Positions 1 to 9,013 of a DNA stretch of 64,000 nucleotides are shown here, one piece after another (position 1 is the stretch's first letter; every line of letters starts with the position of its first letter). Source of the stretch: Platanthera guangdongensis (lineage: Eukaryota > Streptophyta > Magnoliopsida > Asparagales > Orchidaceae); NCBI GenBank assembly GCA_039583875.1, contig CM077151.1:28472390-28536389 (forward strand), in the 5' to 3' direction. Both the position numbers and the translations under genes were made by a program. Under the pieces are notes generated by a model. That model did no database searches. It worked only from the letters and a program-made list of their open reading frames with translations, and was not told the DNA's origin.

Positions 1-1479
1 ACATGTGTCGCAACGAAAAGCGGGGAGAGTGACATCAGGAAGAGCCTTCCGGAGGACTGGAAGAGGAGCATGTCCCAGACGGCGATGCCAATCCGAAGAG
101 GAGGTAGATGCGAGGACAGTAGGAGAGTCGTCAAGAAGATAGAGCCCATTCTGCAGCCGTCCTCTACCAATGATAGTCTGCGTCTGCTGATCCTGTATGA
201 GAAAAGAAGAAGAAGTAAATGTCACTGAGTAATTAGAATCAGTAGTAAGGCGACCGACAGAGAGTAAATTGAAAGGAGAGCCCGGAACATGTAGAGCCGA
301 GCGTAGGAGGAGAGAAGAGGTGAGAGAAATATCAGCACATCCAGAGACGGGAACCGACGCCCCATTAGCAACAGTAATGTACTTTGGGTGAGGTGAAGAC
401 AAGTACTGTGGTGGCTTAACAGAGGTGATATGATGAGTGGCACCAGAATCAAGGATCCAGCGCGTGCCAGAGGATAGGCAGGCGATACCTTCATTGGAGA
501 GAGAGGCAGCAGAGGCAACCGAGGCAGGCGGACGGCTGAGCAAGCCATGAAGATGCTGGAGCTGAAGACGAACCTCGTCGAGCTCAGTACGAGAGGAGGC
601 AGAGTCGGTAGTAGCAGCAGAGGCATGTGGACGAGGAGGTCGGCCATGTTTGCGAAAGCAAGTGGCCTCAAGATGACCAACTTTACCACAGAACGAGCAT
701 TGAGGCCTAGACCGGCCACCGCGTCCCCGGCCGCGAGAGTCAGAGCGGCCACCACGGGCAGAGGGGGGAAGAGGTAATAAGGGAGCAGGTGCCTGTTGAA
801 CAAGGGCCGGAGAAGGAAGTCCGGGAACATCCGGAGGCGGGGAGACTTTGAGAAGCATTGAGCACACGTCGGAAAAGGACGGTGTAACAGTAGAGGAGAG
901 GATGTGAGCCCGGACACTGTGAAGATGAGGGGGTACCCGGGCCAACATCATGGCGATACCCACAGCTTCCTTCTGGGTACGTTGAGCAGCGAGATCTAAA
1001 GTGGGAGGCTGATGGTGGATCCAAGCCTCAACCAGAGACCGGGCTTGAGCAACAAAGGACGTCAAGTCGGTTGCGTCACTGCTGTCAAGGGCCTGGAGAG
1101 CGGTGATGATATCATAGAGATGGTGGAGACTATCTTTGCCGGAGTAGAGGGTGTGTAGCTCGTCCCACATGCCTTTGGCCGTCTCATGATACATGGCCAG
1201 ACGATAAGATTCTCCATCAAGAGAGTTGAGGAGCCAAGTCTGCACACGCCCATCATTGCGTAACCACTCCTCAGTAGGGACACCAATAACGGTCTGGGTC
1301 AGATGATGAAGGAATCCCTTGGACTGAAGGACACGGCGAACTGAGTGTGCCCATTCCACAAAGTTCTTCTTGCCAGTGAGCGAAATTGTAGTGATCCGGA
1401 GCTCGTCGCGGACTTCCGGTATAGAGGTCGGGCGTTCAGGAGGAACTGTCGTACCGACGGAGTCTGCAGATGTAGACAT
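1..1479 (-). CDS. Copia A gag-pol polyprotein, N-terminal 493 codons (partial, open to the window edge)
   Basis: Open frame from ATG at 1479 down to base 1 with no stop. Gag occupies roughly codons 1-300. A CCHC zinc knuckle (C-X2-C-X4-H-X4-C, beginning CSFCGK) lies near 700-660. It is followed by the aspartic-protease motif DSGATHH near 450 and the start of the GAG-pre-integrase domain (LGHAP) at the left edge. In copia elements gag packages the RNA, and the protease cuts the polyprotein in the virus-like particle. The ATG was chosen because it is the first one upstream of conserved gag sequence and sits directly after the leader repeats. The gag sequence closely resembles those of B and D in this window, which are broken, so A is the better-preserved family member. 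Confidence 0.85.
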   Translation of the reverse strand, partial: MSTSADSVGTTVPPERPTSIPEVRDELRITTISLTGKKNFVEWAHSVRRVLQSKGFLHHLTQTVIGVPTEEWLRNDGRVQTWLLNSLDGESYRLAMYHETAKGMWDELHTLYSGKDSLHHLYDIITALQALDSSDATDLTSFVAQARSLVEAWIHHQPPTLDLAAQRTQKEAVGIAMMLARVPPHLHSVRAHILSSTVTPSFSDVCSMLLKVSPPPDVPGLPSPALVQQAPAPLLPLPPSARGGRSDSRGRGRGGRSRPQCSFCGKVGHLEATCFRKHGRPPRPHASAATTDSASSRTELDEVRLQLQHLHGLLSRPPASVASAASLSNEGIACLSSGTRWILDSGATHHITSVKPPQYLSSPHPKYITVANGASVPVSGCADISLTSSLLLRSALHVPGSPFNLLSVGRLTTDSNYSVTFTSSSFLIQDQQTQTIIGRGRLQNGLYLLDDSPTVLASTSSSDWHRRLGHAPLPVLRKALPDVTLPAFRCDTC

Positions 1480-1960
1480 GGAGGCCGCAGCGAGCTTGAA
1501 GGAGGCCGCAGCGAGCTTGAAGGAGGCCGCAGCGAGTTGGACGAGACCGCAGCGGGCTGGAGGCCGCAGCGAGCTGGAGGAGACCGCAGCGGGCTGGAGG
1601 CCGCAGCGAGCTGAAGGAGGCCGCAGCGAGTGGGAGGAGGCCGCAGCGAGCTGGAGGAGACCGCAGTGGGCTGGAGGCAGCAGCTAGAGGAAGCAAACAG
1701 ACAGCGGACTGGGTGAGGACGCGGCGACCTGGATGAGGTCGCGGCGAGCTGGAGGATGTTGCGGGCTGGGTCAGGTCGCGGCGGGCTGGGTCAGGTCGCG
1801 GCGGTCTGGGTCAGACCGCGGCGGACAGGAGTGAACTGAGAAGAGAAGACAAGCCGGGGCTGACTTGCGAGCTGGCGGGCTGGCGGCTGGGGCTGGCGAG
1901 CTGGCGAGCTGGCGAGCTGTCGAACTGGCGAGCTGGCGGACTGGCGAGCTGGCGGACGTT
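1480..1960 (-). repeat. GC-rich degenerate tandem repeats in the leader of copia A
   Basis: From 1480 to 1690 a unit of about 18-20 bp (plus-strand core GGCCGCAGCGAGCTGGAGGA) is repeated about ten times with variation. From about 1750 to 1820 a different unit (core GGGCTGGGTCAGGTCGCGGC) repeats. From 1865 to 1955 a GCGAGCTGGCG-type unit repeats. All lie between the primer-binding site and gag, so they would be transcribed as untranslated leader RNA. Open frames across the repeats are low-complexity by-products. Confidence 0.8.
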
Positions 1961-2260
1961 GCGCGAACGGCGGATGAAGGAGATCAAGGAGAGAGGTCGC
2001 CGAGGTCGCGCCGGACAGGAAGAGGCCGCAGCGGACAAGGGGAAGCAATGGACCCCACAGGATGGTTATAAAAGGAGGGGGCCAGAGGAGGAAGGGAGAG
2101 GGGGGGGGAGGAAGAAGTGGATCCACGGGAGAGGAAGCGGACAGGATAAGTGAGGCCGCAGGAGAGATGCGACTAGAGGGTGCGGACTGGACAAGGGAGG
2201 CCGCAGAGACCGCAGGCTGCAGGGCGGACAGAAGAGGGAGTCCGCAGGAGATTCGAACCT

Positions 2261-2273
2261 GCCTCTGATACCA
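2261..2273 (-). promoter_or_regulatory. Primer-binding site of copia A
   Basis: On the minus strand the sequence TGGTATCAGAGGC directly follows the CA end of the 5' LTR. It is the standard plant copia primer site, complementary to the 3' end of initiator Met tRNA. Similarity continues into GGTTCGAATC, which looks like the T-arm of a tRNA. Confidence 0.9.
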
Positions 2274-2459
2274 TGTAGAAATGGAGAAAGACAACCTTGT
2301 ATATATGTCCACTTGATACAAATACAAAGAATGAGTACATATATATAGATGAGAGAAAGAGAGAGAAAAGTCCTATACACAATGTGGGACTAAAGAGAGG
2401 AGAGAAAAAGCAATAAATGCTATACAAATGGGCCTAATGTTAAGTGGGCTTTTCCAACA
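2274..2459 (-). repeat. 5' LTR of copia A (186 bp)
   Basis: TG...CA ended segment next to the primer-binding site. On the minus strand it starts TGTTGGAAAAGCCC and ends TTTCTACA. It has a TATATATA-type promoter region near 2340. It resembles in layout the LTRs of B (7266-7447) and D (16854-17055). Confidence 0.85.
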
Positions 2460-2466
2460 CTCTACA

Positions 2467-2479
2467 TGGTATCAGAGGC
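2467..2479 (+). promoter_or_regulatory. Primer-binding site of copia B
   Basis: TGGTATCAGAGGC directly after the LTR end CTCTACA, the standard initiator-Met tRNA primer site of plant copia elements. Confidence 0.9.
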
Positions 2480-2529
2480 ATCGATCCGGTCTGCCTCTTT
2501 TTCAAACCGCCAGGTCTCCTGTTAACCGA

Positions 2530-2640
2530 GCGGTTTGTTCTCTTGCCTAACCGCGCAGCTTTGCGGTTTGTTCTCTTGCCTAACCGCGCAGCTTTGCGGT
2601 TTGTTCTCTTGCCTAACCGTGCGGCTTTGCGGTTTCTCCA
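2530..2640 (+). repeat. 33-bp tandem repeat in the leader of copia B
   Basis: Three full copies of a 33-bp unit start at 2530, 2563 and 2596, with a partial one at 2629. The unit begins GCGGTTTGTTCTCTTGCCTA and ends in an AACCGCGCAGC-type motif. Related GCGGT and CCGAGCGG motifs continue to about 3260. This is the same kind of motif found in the leaders of A and D and in the LTR and leader of G. Confidence 0.9.
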
Positions 2641-3293
2641 CTTCCTAACCGCTGCCATCTCTTCTTCCGTGGATCCACCTCCTCCTCTCCTCTACGCCTC
2701 TTTATAGCCTTCCCTTTCTCTGGCATGTGGGCCCCACCCACCCCCTCCCCGTACGGCATGGTCTTCTAACCGTCACGGGTTTCTTTCTATCCGCTGCAAT
2801 TACTACCCGCTGTGACTTCCCTTGTTCGTCGGGCGGCTTCTCGCAGTTTTACTTCCTACTCAAACTATTGCGGTCTCCTTACCGAGCGGTTTACTCCTCG
2901 ATGCGGTCTCCTTACCTCTCCTCTCTTCGCGCCTCGCACTCCTCGCGCGGACTTCTTTTTTTTTCCGCTCTGGTGCGGGTTGCTTCTAACCGCACGGACT
3001 GGTGCATATCCTCCGCGGCTGTGTCTTGGTGTGGTCTGCTCTTGCCGACCGAGCTCCTTTTTATTTGCATGCGATCTGTCCATAGCCGCCCGGTCTAGTT
3101 CTTGCGGCTTGCTGCTCGCCGCCCGACCACGACCTTCTTGTCGTGTTATTCGGTCTGTTGTCGCGTTTCTTTCCTGCGGTTTGCTATCTGCACGGGCTCT
3201 TTCTAGCCGCTCGGCTTTCTTCCTCCCGGTCTGCTATCCGGCTTCTACTCGCTACCCGCCCAGCTCTTGCCCACATCAAACCACTGCGGTCTC

Positions 3294-6200
3294 ATGGCGT
3301 CTGAGAACTACAACACCTCCTCGGTTCTTCCCAACCGTGCTGCAGCCCCAGGTTCCGAGCATTGCAATGAACTTCGCATTACTACTATCTCCCTCAGTGG
3401 GAAGCGCAATTTTGTCGAGTGGGTTCACTCGGTTCGTCGCGTCCTGCAGACAAAAGGTCTTCTACACCACCTCACAAAGGTTACTCCAACCACTCCCACT
3501 GATGAGTAGCTACGCGATGATGGTCGCGTCCAATCTTGGCTCCTCAACTCTATGGACATTGAGCCCTATCGGATGGCGATGTATCATGACACGGCGAAAG
3601 CCATGTGGGAGGAACTCCATTCGTTCTACTCGGGCCAAAATAGTTTGCAACACCTGTTTGGCATCATCTGGGATCTCCAAAATCTAGATCTCAGGGTTCC
3701 CAGTGATATGATCTCCTTTGTGGCTAAAACCAAGACCCTGGTGGACGCCTGGATCCAGCATCAGCCTCCCACTACAGATCTGACTACTCAGCGAGCCCAG
3801 AAAGAGGCTGTCGGCATAGTTATGATGATGTCTCAGGTCCCCTCGCACCTCCACAGTGTTCGGGCCTAGATTCTCTCCTCTACAAACACACCATCTTTAT
3901 CTGATGTATGCTTTATGCTCCTGAAGGTCACTTCGCCCCCCCCCCCCCCCCGATACTCCTATTATTCTCTCCCCAGCGCTCCTACAGCACTCTTCACCAG
4001 CTCCGCATGCTCGGGGGTCTTCAGCTCGTGGCGGCCGTATCGCGACTTGAGGACGGAGTCGGACTGTCAAACCTCTGTTTAAGTGCACTTATTGCGGCCG
4101 AGATGGTCATCTTGAGGCCACGTGCTATCGCAAACACGGCCTGCCTCCACATCTTGTCGCGCTGATCGGGTTGATCCTCCTGCTCCTCCTGTCGTTCCTG
4201 CCCCAGATTCTGCTGCCTCTACTCGGGCAGATATTGATGCTCTCCGCACTCAGCTTCAACAGTGGCAAATGATGATACCACCCCCGTTTCTGGTGGTGTT
4301 GATATACACCTCACACTCACTCTATCTCTGACCTCCGCTCTTCACGTTCCCAGTTCCCCATTTAATCTACTCTTCGTTAGCCGCCTTACACAAGACCTAA
4401 ATTGTTGTGTTACTTTCTCACCATCTACCTTTGTTATGCAGGATCGGAACACGCAGAATATCATTGGTAAGGGACGGCTGACAAATGGACTCTACCTCCT
4501 CGATGTCCCTCCATCTGCCTTCTCTACTGTTTCCACTACCGACTGGCATCGTATTCTCGGGCATGCTCCCCTCCAGACTCTTAAGAAAGCTCTTCTGGAT
4601 GTCTCTCTGCATGAGTTCTCTTGTGAGTCATGAATCTTCGGCAAACAGCATCATGTTTCCTTTTCTCTTCATTGTACTCGGAGTGAAACTTAATTTGCAT
4701 TAGTTCATTCTGATATTTGGGCTTCATATAAAACTCCTAGTATGTTTGGTTATCGTTATTTTGTAATATTTATTGATGACTTCTCACGCTTAACTTGGTT
4801 ATACTTGCTTTGGGATCGTACTGAACTTACCTCCACATTTCGTGTCTTTCTGAATGAAATCCGTACACAGTTCGCCTCTCCACTAAAAGAGATTCGTACG
4901 GATAACGCTAAGGAATACACTAGCCGTACATTTGCAAACTTGTGCACGGAGTTCGATATCATACATCAAACCTCCTGTGCGTACACGCCTCGACAAAATG
5001 GTGTGGCCAAGCGGAAGAATCATTATCTTCTTGATGTGGCGCGATCCCGATCCCTAATGCTCTAAATGCATGTTCTTACTCGTTTTTGGAACTTTGCAGT
5101 CTCCACGACATGTCGTCTCATCAATCGCATACCTTCTTCTGTGCTCGATCATGCCACTTTGTTAAGCCTTATCTTTCCATCTCACTCCCTGTTTGCTCTT
5201 ATGCTTCGTGTGTTTGGGTTTACCTGCTATGTTCATACTCTCGGTCCAATCACGGATAAGTTCGCTCCCCGAGCCTGCAAGTGTATCTTTCTTGGCTACT
5301 CTCAGACACAGAAAGGCTATGTGTGTTATTCTCCATCCCATGACAAAGTCATTATCTCTGCTGATGTCACCTTTTAGGAGGCTCAACCATTTTATGAGCC
5401 ATCATCTGACATTGCTCCTCCTTTTCCCCCACCAGTTCCTCGACCAACTGTTCTTGTCATGTCTTCTTTACAACCACTACTTCTAATTCCTCCTCTGGCA
5501 CATGTTCCACCTTCACCGTCCAAGCCACCCCTTATTCGTGTCTACACTAACCGTTCCCCGATCTCAGGAGCTCTACACAGCCTCCCTGTACCAGTGTTAT
5601 TCCGCGGACTGACGATTACAACTTCCTCTACTGCTCACCTCATGGCGAATTATGTCTCTATGCATCGTCTGGCTCCATCTCTACGCAAGTTTGCTCTCTC
5701 TCTCTCTCTCCTCCATTTCTAATCCTAACTCCGTACAAGAGTCTCTTTTACATCCAGGGTGGTGCGCGGCCATGGACGAGGAAATGACTGCTCTTTGGTT
5801 CAACCAGACTTGGGATCTGGTTCCTCCTCCCGGCCATTCATGTGTCAGTTGCAAGTGGGTGTTTACTATCAAGCAAGCTCAGGATGGGACAATTGATAGG
5901 CTCAAGGCCCGGCTTGTGGCGCGTGGGTTTACACAACAGCAGGGGTTTGATTATGAGGAAACTTTCTCTCTCGTTGTCAAACTGAATTCTGTTCGTGTTC
6001 TGATCTCCTTGGTTGTCCATCGTCACTGGCCTCTCCATCAGCTTGATATTAAGAATGTCTTTTTGAATGGCGATCTTCAAGAGGCCGTCTACATGCATCA
6101 ACCACCCGGGTTTGAGACCACGGGGGAGTCTCGTGTATGTCTTCTTCGGAAATCGATTTATGTTCTCAAACAATCTCCCCGAGTTTGATTTAACAAGTTT

Positions 6201-7271
6201 AGTAAGGCTGTTCGCGATGTTGGATTCAAGCGGAGCTCGGCCGACTTCTCTCTTTTCACTCGACATCAATCAACTGGGACTGTCATTCTCCTGGTATATG
6301 TGGATGATATCTTGATCACTGGAAACGACACAACGGGGATACAGGAAATTAAGCAACACTTGAACTCCATTTTCCAAACAAAAGATCTGGGAGGATTGAG
6401 GTACTTTCTTGGGCTTGAGGTTGTAAGACGACCCGATGGCCTTGTTCTCACAACGAAAGTATTGTCTTGATCTCCTCCACGATGCTGGCTATTCGGAGTG
6501 TAAACCTATAGAAACTTTGATGGACGTCAACCACAAGTTATGTGCTCATGGGTCTGACTCTGATTCTCTGCTTATGAACTCTGAGTATTATCGGCGTCTT
6601 GTGGGAAAATTGATTTACCTAACTGTCACAAGACTTAATATTTCATTTGCCGTTGGAGTTGTTAGCAGATTTATGCACGCTCCTCGCACTTCTCATCTTC
6701 AGGCTGTGGAACGCATCCTCAGATATTTGAAGACAGCTCCTGGACAAGGATTGGTATATAAGTCATCTTCCTCTCTATTTTTTGTTACATACTCAGATGC
6801 GGATTATGCGGGTTCCCTAGATGATCGTCGTTCTATTACAGGCTTCTGTACCTACTTTGGGGGAAATCTTATTACTTGGCGTAGCAAAAAGCAGCTTGTT
6901 GTTGCTAGATCATCCGTTGAAGCTGAGTATCGTGCAATGGCGGCGGTTGTATCTGAACTCACCTGGCTTGAGAGTCTACTTGGTGAGTTGGGGGTTACTT
7001 TACCCTCACATGCAATCTTGTTTTGCGATAGCCAGACTGCAATTCACATCGCAAAGATCCTATGTTTCATGAGCGAAGCAAGCATATCGAGGTTGACTGT
7101 CATTTCGTTCGTGAAAAGATCCAATTAAAGAAGTTAGAGCTGGAGCATGTTCCAACATCTGGGCAGGTTGCCGGCATTCTCACAAGGCATTACCATGACA
7201 AGTGTATCATCAATTCTTATCCAAGTTTGGTGCATACGACTTGTACGCTCCAGCTTGCTGGGAAGTGTTAG
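3294..7271 (+). pseudogene. Copia B gag-pol, multiply broken
   Basis: Gag starts at ATG 3294. TAG stops replace conserved Trp and Gln at 3507-3509 and 3867-3869. Between about 3870 and 4280 the frame is scrambled and holds a 16-base C run (3936-3951). The protease active-site DSGA segment is deleted between about 4260 and 4270. Integrase core is visible at 4742-5377 with DD, TDN and QNG-type motifs and an internal stop at 5063. Reverse transcriptase lies at 5750-6430 with YVDDI near 6297 and a stop at 6186. RNase H lies at 6436-7128, then a frameshift near 7060. Many lesions and the missing protease site mean it cannot produce an active polyprotein. Confidence 0.9.
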
Positions 7272-7447
7272 AGAATGTTAGAAAAAACATGATGTATTGG
7301 CCCATTTATAAGGCTCAAATAGGAATCAGTGTTTAGTCTCACATTATTTGTATAGCTGACTTTTCCTCTGCTCTCATATATATTTGTACTCATGCTTGTA
7401 TTTTTGTATTCAAGAAGTATATACAAGGTTTTCGACATTTCTCTACA
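7266..7447 (+). repeat. 3' LTR of copia B
   Basis: Starts TGTTAGAGAA after a purine-rich tract and ends TTTCTCTACA. A second TGTTAG at 7276 matches the start of D's LTR better, so the first ten bases may be a small duplication and the true LTR start could be 7276. A TATATATAT promoter element lies near 7376. Confidence 0.8.
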
Positions 7448-7538
7448 GGGTCAAAGATGCGCAAAGTAGCAAATGTTTGTTTGGTTTATTAAAATAATTT
7501 CCTGCTAGTTAGACAATAAAAAACAAGAGAACATGTAC

Positions 7539-7759
7539 CTCTTCTGACCAGAATGAAAGTTGTTCTCTCATTTTATTAATGGACAGTGTCTTTCCAGTTC
7601 CAGGACATCCACAGATGTATATGCTACCAGCTTTCTCTTGTTCAACACAAGCTTTGCAGAATTCAACAACCCTTTTCTGCTCTGCTTCACGGCAAACAAC
7701 AGTAGGAGGAACTGTTGCCACATGAAGCACTTGCTTCACAGCCTTCATTTGTGCAGGAT
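7539..7759 (-). CDS. CDC6: CDC6-like DNA replication licensing ATPase, exon with the Walker A motif
   Basis: A 221-bp exon on the minus strand, bounded by a TTTGCAG acceptor (ending at 7760) and a GT donor (7538-7537, AGAG/GTACAT). It encodes 73 full codons with no stop. It carries the AAA+ Walker A motif GCPGTGKT in the context YICGCPGTGKT and the upstream stretch TVVCREAEQKRVVEF, typical of plant CDC6. CDC6 binds the origin recognition complex and, with CDT1, loads the MCM2-7 helicase in G1 nuclei. The first two bases complete an Asp codon begun in the exon at 25162. The closest alternative is ORC1, a related AAA+ protein. The next exon must lie left of the window, beyond copias A and B. 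Full exon integrity suggests a live gene or a recent pseudogene. Confidence 0.85.
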
Positions 7760-7801
7760 CTGCAAATTTTGGATGAGGGCATTGTTAGCATATGTAGAGC
7801 A

Positions 7802-8071
7802 TGTTGGAAAGAATCCTTGCTTCACAGCGTTTATTAGTTTCCTTGTTATGTATGCTATATTTGGAAAATATTAGGTGTCATGGGGTGGCCTCATTAAGAG
7901 GTTTTGATTTCGGTTTTTATTTCTTTCCTTGTAAAGTTTATGTGTCATTTTTGGCTTCCTTGTAAAGCTCTATTTAAGCAAAGGAATAGCAATAGAAAAA
8001 AGCAATTCTGCAGCCCAAAACCATTGTGCTTTCTTGTGAGATTTCCGCAGTCCACCGACTAGGTTATAACA
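7802..8071 (+). repeat. 5' LTR of copia C (270 bp)
   Basis: Starts TGTTGGAAAGAATCC and ends GGTTATAACA, followed two bases later by the primer-binding site. CTATTTAAGC near 7970 is the likely TATA element. Confidence 0.95.
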
Positions 8072-8073
8072 TC

Positions 8074-8084
8074 TGGTATCAGAG
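8074..8084 (+). promoter_or_regulatory. Primer-binding site of copia C
   Basis: TGGTATCAGAG two bases after the LTR end. Standard initiator-Met tRNA primer site. Confidence 0.9.
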
Positions 8085-8107
8085 TGTGTTTCGATCGTGA
8101 CCTGAAA

Positions 8108-9013
8108 ATGACCGGGAAGAAGGCCGACGCGAGCACCTCGAGTGACGGCGCCGTGATCCAAAGGGGGATTCGTGAGGTGGGCAGCGGGAGTAGCTACCCC
8201 GTCCTCACCAAGACCAATTACTCTGATTGGGCGCTCCTGATGAAGGTGAAGTTAAGGGCGCGAGCTCTCTGGCATGTCATTGAAGGAGCCGGCGTCGATC
8301 CGCAGGAGGAAATGATGGTGCTCGATGCCTTGTGCGGCGCGGTACCACCGGAGATGGTGCCGACGATCGCCAAGAAGGCAACGGCCAAAGAAGCCTGGGA
8401 CGCAATCGCGACCATAAGAGTCGGGGATGATCGCGTGAAGAAATCGACGGAGCAGCAGATGCGCCGGAAGTTCGACCTCGCCGCGTTCGACGACGGCGAG
8501 ACCGTCGAGGACTATGCACTGCGCCTAACCAACATGGCGGCGCACCTCGCCACGCTCAGAGAGAATCTGACGGACGTCGAGATCGTCGCCAAGATCCTCC
8601 GTAGCCTGCCGCCCAACTTCAAGCAGATCACGATCGCGATCAAGACACTGCTGGATGTGTCGACCATGACGGTCGCTGAGTTGGTAGGGAGGCTCAAGGA
8701 GGCGGAGGAGACGTTCGAGGAAGCACCGACATCGCTGCAGCATGAAGGGAAGTTGTACCTCACGGAGGAGGAGTGGGACGCGCGGCGAAAGAAGCGCGAG
8801 GCGGAGAACCACTCCGGCGGAGGTGCCAGAGGTGGCGGCAGCGCAAACAGGGGAGGAGGAAGCCGTGGGCGCGGTGGTTCGGGTGGGCCGCCTATTTCAA
8901 ATCGGCCCACCGGCGATGAGTGCAGACGCTGCGGGAAGATGGGCCATTGGGCCCGTGAATGCAGGTCAAAGCCCAGGCGGGAGCAGGCCCACGTAGCATA
9001 CGATGAAGAGTAG
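8108..9013 (+). CDS. Copia C Gag
   Basis: Open frame of about 301 codons from ATG 8108 to TAG 9011-9013. The N-terminal two thirds is the plant copia gag domain: the TNYSDWALLMKVKLRA motif lies near residue 35, with a helical region after it. A Gly/Arg-rich linker follows, then a CCHC knuckle (CRRCGKMGHWAREC) near residue 280. Gag forms the cytoplasmic virus-like particle and binds the RNA. The stop is in the same frame as the downstream pol and nothing else interrupts the join. It may be a single mutation of a sense codon in a gag-pol fusion rather than a natural end. ATG 8108 is preferred because upstream codons have no gag similarity. Confidence 0.85.
   Translation: MTGKKADASTSSDGAVIQRGIREVGSGSSYPVLTKTNYSDWALLMKVKLRARALWHVIEGAGVDPQEEMMVLDALCGAVPPEMVPTIAKKATAKEAWDAIATIRVGDDRVKKSTEQQMRRKFDLAAFDDGETVEDYALRLTNMAAHLATLRENLTDVEIVAKILRSLPPNFKQITIAIKTLLDVSTMTVAELVGRLKEAEETFEEAPTSLQHEGKLYLTEEEWDARRKKREAENHSGGGARGGGSANRGGGSRGRGGSGGPPISNRPTGDECRRCGKMGHWARECRSKPRREQAHVAYDEE

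Larger units (their letters stand above)
1..2459 (-). mobile_element. Ty1/copia retrotransposon A, 5' half (5' LTR, leader, gag, protease start); continues off the left edge
   Basis: Read on the minus strand the order is LTR (2459-2274), initiator-Met-type primer-binding site (2273-2261), a long GC-rich repetitive leader, then an open gag-protease frame running off the window. All visible parts look undamaged, in contrast to copia B next to it. The LTR ends are TG/CA. Bases 2460-2464 (CTCTA) should be the target-site duplication; its partner would lie left of the window. The element sits exactly 7 bp before the internal end of the 5' LTR of copia B, so it appears to be nested in B. Only the 5' part is seen, so completeness cannot be judged. 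Confidence 0.9.
2460..7447 (+). mobile_element. Ty1/copia retrotransposon B, degenerate; its 5' LTR is cut by copia A
   Basis: Plus-strand order is: last 7 bp of the 5' LTR (CTCTACA, 2460-2466), primer-binding site, repetitive leader, broken gag-pol, polypurine-like tract (7257-7265), 3' LTR 7266-7447. The 3' LTR also ends TTTCTCTACA, which is why the seven bases at 2460 are read as the end of the missing 5' LTR. The remainder of that LTR should lie beyond the far end of copia A, left of the window. B sits in the intron downstream of the CDC6 exon at 7539-7759. Confidence 0.85.

Noticed and set aside
222..917. 231-codon minus-strand frame
   Set aside because: Shadow frame of the true copia A gag-protease, which is open in another minus frame through the window edge.
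1345..1696. Repeat-derived proteins (ELEGGRSELEGGRS-like)
   Set aside because: Translation of the GC-rich leader repeats of copia A in arbitrary frames.
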